This document shows, in pieces, positions 5,851-6,179 of a DNA stretch of 6,179 nt (within the stretch, counting starts at the first letter, position 1; each line of letters begins with the position of its first letter). Origin of the DNA: Arenicella sp. (GTDB lineage Bacteria; Pseudomonadota; Gammaproteobacteria; Arenicellales; Arenicellaceae); contig JALZWI010000170.1 of the NCBI GenBank assembly GCA_023299895.1, positions 1 to 6,179 on the forward strand, read 5' to 3'. Below the pieces are notes generated by a model, which did no database searches, was not told the origin of the DNA, and worked only from the letters and a program-made list of their open reading frames with translations. A program made the position numbers and the translations under genes.

Positions 5851-6179
5851 ATGAAGGTTGCTATCGTTGCAGGTGAAAAGTCAGGTGATTACCTCGGCGC
5901 AGAATTAATCAAAGCAATTCGACAGCAATATCCTCAAGCTGAGTTTGTAGGCTTGTGTGGTGCGTTAATGCAAGGGCAGGGTGCAATCAGCTTGGCTGAA
6001 ATGGAGAAAATCAGCATCTTTGGTCTTGATGGTCTGTTTTCTTCATTGCGAGAAATTCTCGCTATCCGAAATAAGCTCTACTGGCATTTCCTGACTTGGC
6101 AGCCCGATATATTTATTGGTATCGATGTGCCTGGTTTTGGTGTCCCAACCCACGCAGAAGCCAAAGATGTGTTGGCTGG
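5851..6179 (+). CDS. lpxB: Lipid-A-disaccharide synthase LpxB, N-terminal part (partial, somewhat divergent)
   Basis: The window ends after 109 codons. LpxB joins UDP-2,3-diacylglucosamine and lipid X into the lipid A disaccharide at the inner face of the inner membrane (glycosyltransferase family 19). The start KVAIVAGEKSGDYLGAELI fits the family's VAGE.SGD.LGA motif, with Glu9 matching E. coli E15. MEKISIFGLDGLF (51-63) matches MEELAVMGIVEVL, and PDIFIGIDVP (85-94) keeps Asp92, equivalent to catalytic D98. Differences from the usual family include Lys10 in place of Ala, CGALM instead of a GGPRM-type segment, and GIDVPGFG where GIDAPDFN is nearly invariant. Isoleucine is written ATC in 7 of 11 cases, unlike the ATT-rich genes upstream. 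The start is ATG 5851, chosen by the position of the first strand; no good Shine-Dalgarno is visible, and lpxA ends 19 bases upstream. Position after lpxA strongly supports the call. Confidence 0.92.
   Translation, partial: MKVAIVAGEKSGDYLGAELIKAIRQQYPQAEFVGLCGALMQGQGAISLAEMEKISIFGLDGLFSSLREILAIRNKLYWHFLTWQPDIFIGIDVPGFGVPTHAEAKDVLA

Noticed and set aside
1..6179. CRISPR array, tRNA/rRNA gene, insertion sequence or phage-like element
   Set aside because: No tandem spaced repeats, RNA-gene signatures, transposase motifs or terminal repeats were seen; coding density is filled by core envelope genes.

Overview
The window is one unbroken run of co-directional (+ strand) envelope-biogenesis genes from an AT-rich (roughly 40% GC by eye) Gram-negative bacterium, most likely a gammaproteobacterium. 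The order is dxr(3' end) - rseP - bamA - skp - fabZ - lpxA - lpxB(5' part). Having dxr directly before rseP matches the Pseudomonas-type order (uppS-cdsA-dxr-rseP-bamA) rather than the E. coli order, where uppS and cdsA lie between them. I cannot name the genus.

Layout: 2-85 is the C-terminal end of dxr (isoprenoid precursor synthesis). 125-1492 is rseP, the site-2 intramembrane protease of the sigma-E envelope stress pathway. It is interrupted by an in-frame amber codon at 707-709 with no frame change, so the N-terminal half (HExxH) and C-terminal half (LDG) are separate open frames at the boundary of the two PDZ domains. 1493-1691 is the only sizeable intergenic gap; it holds two inverted repeats and a weak promoter-like pair. 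1692-3983 is bamA (outer-membrane protein insertase), 4042-4545 skp/ompH (periplasmic chaperone), 4576-5019 fabZ (hydroxyacyl-ACP dehydratase), 5052-5831 lpxA (first acyltransferase of lipid A synthesis) and 5851-6179 the start of lpxB (lipid A disaccharide synthase).

The genes work together on the outer membrane. Skp carries unfolded outer-membrane proteins to BamA. FabZ sits at the branch of hydroxyacyl-ACP between membrane phospholipid synthesis and lipid A, and LpxA and LpxB make lipid A. RseP normally links misfolded outer-membrane proteins to transcription.

The main departures from the expected locus are the amber codon in rseP, the absence of lpxD between skp and fabZ, a proline at the acyl-length 'ruler' position of LpxA, a divergent LpxB N-terminus, and a BamA that ends in a non-aromatic residue. 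I see no mobile element, CRISPR array, RNA gene or wholly new system; this is a conserved core locus with several local oddities.
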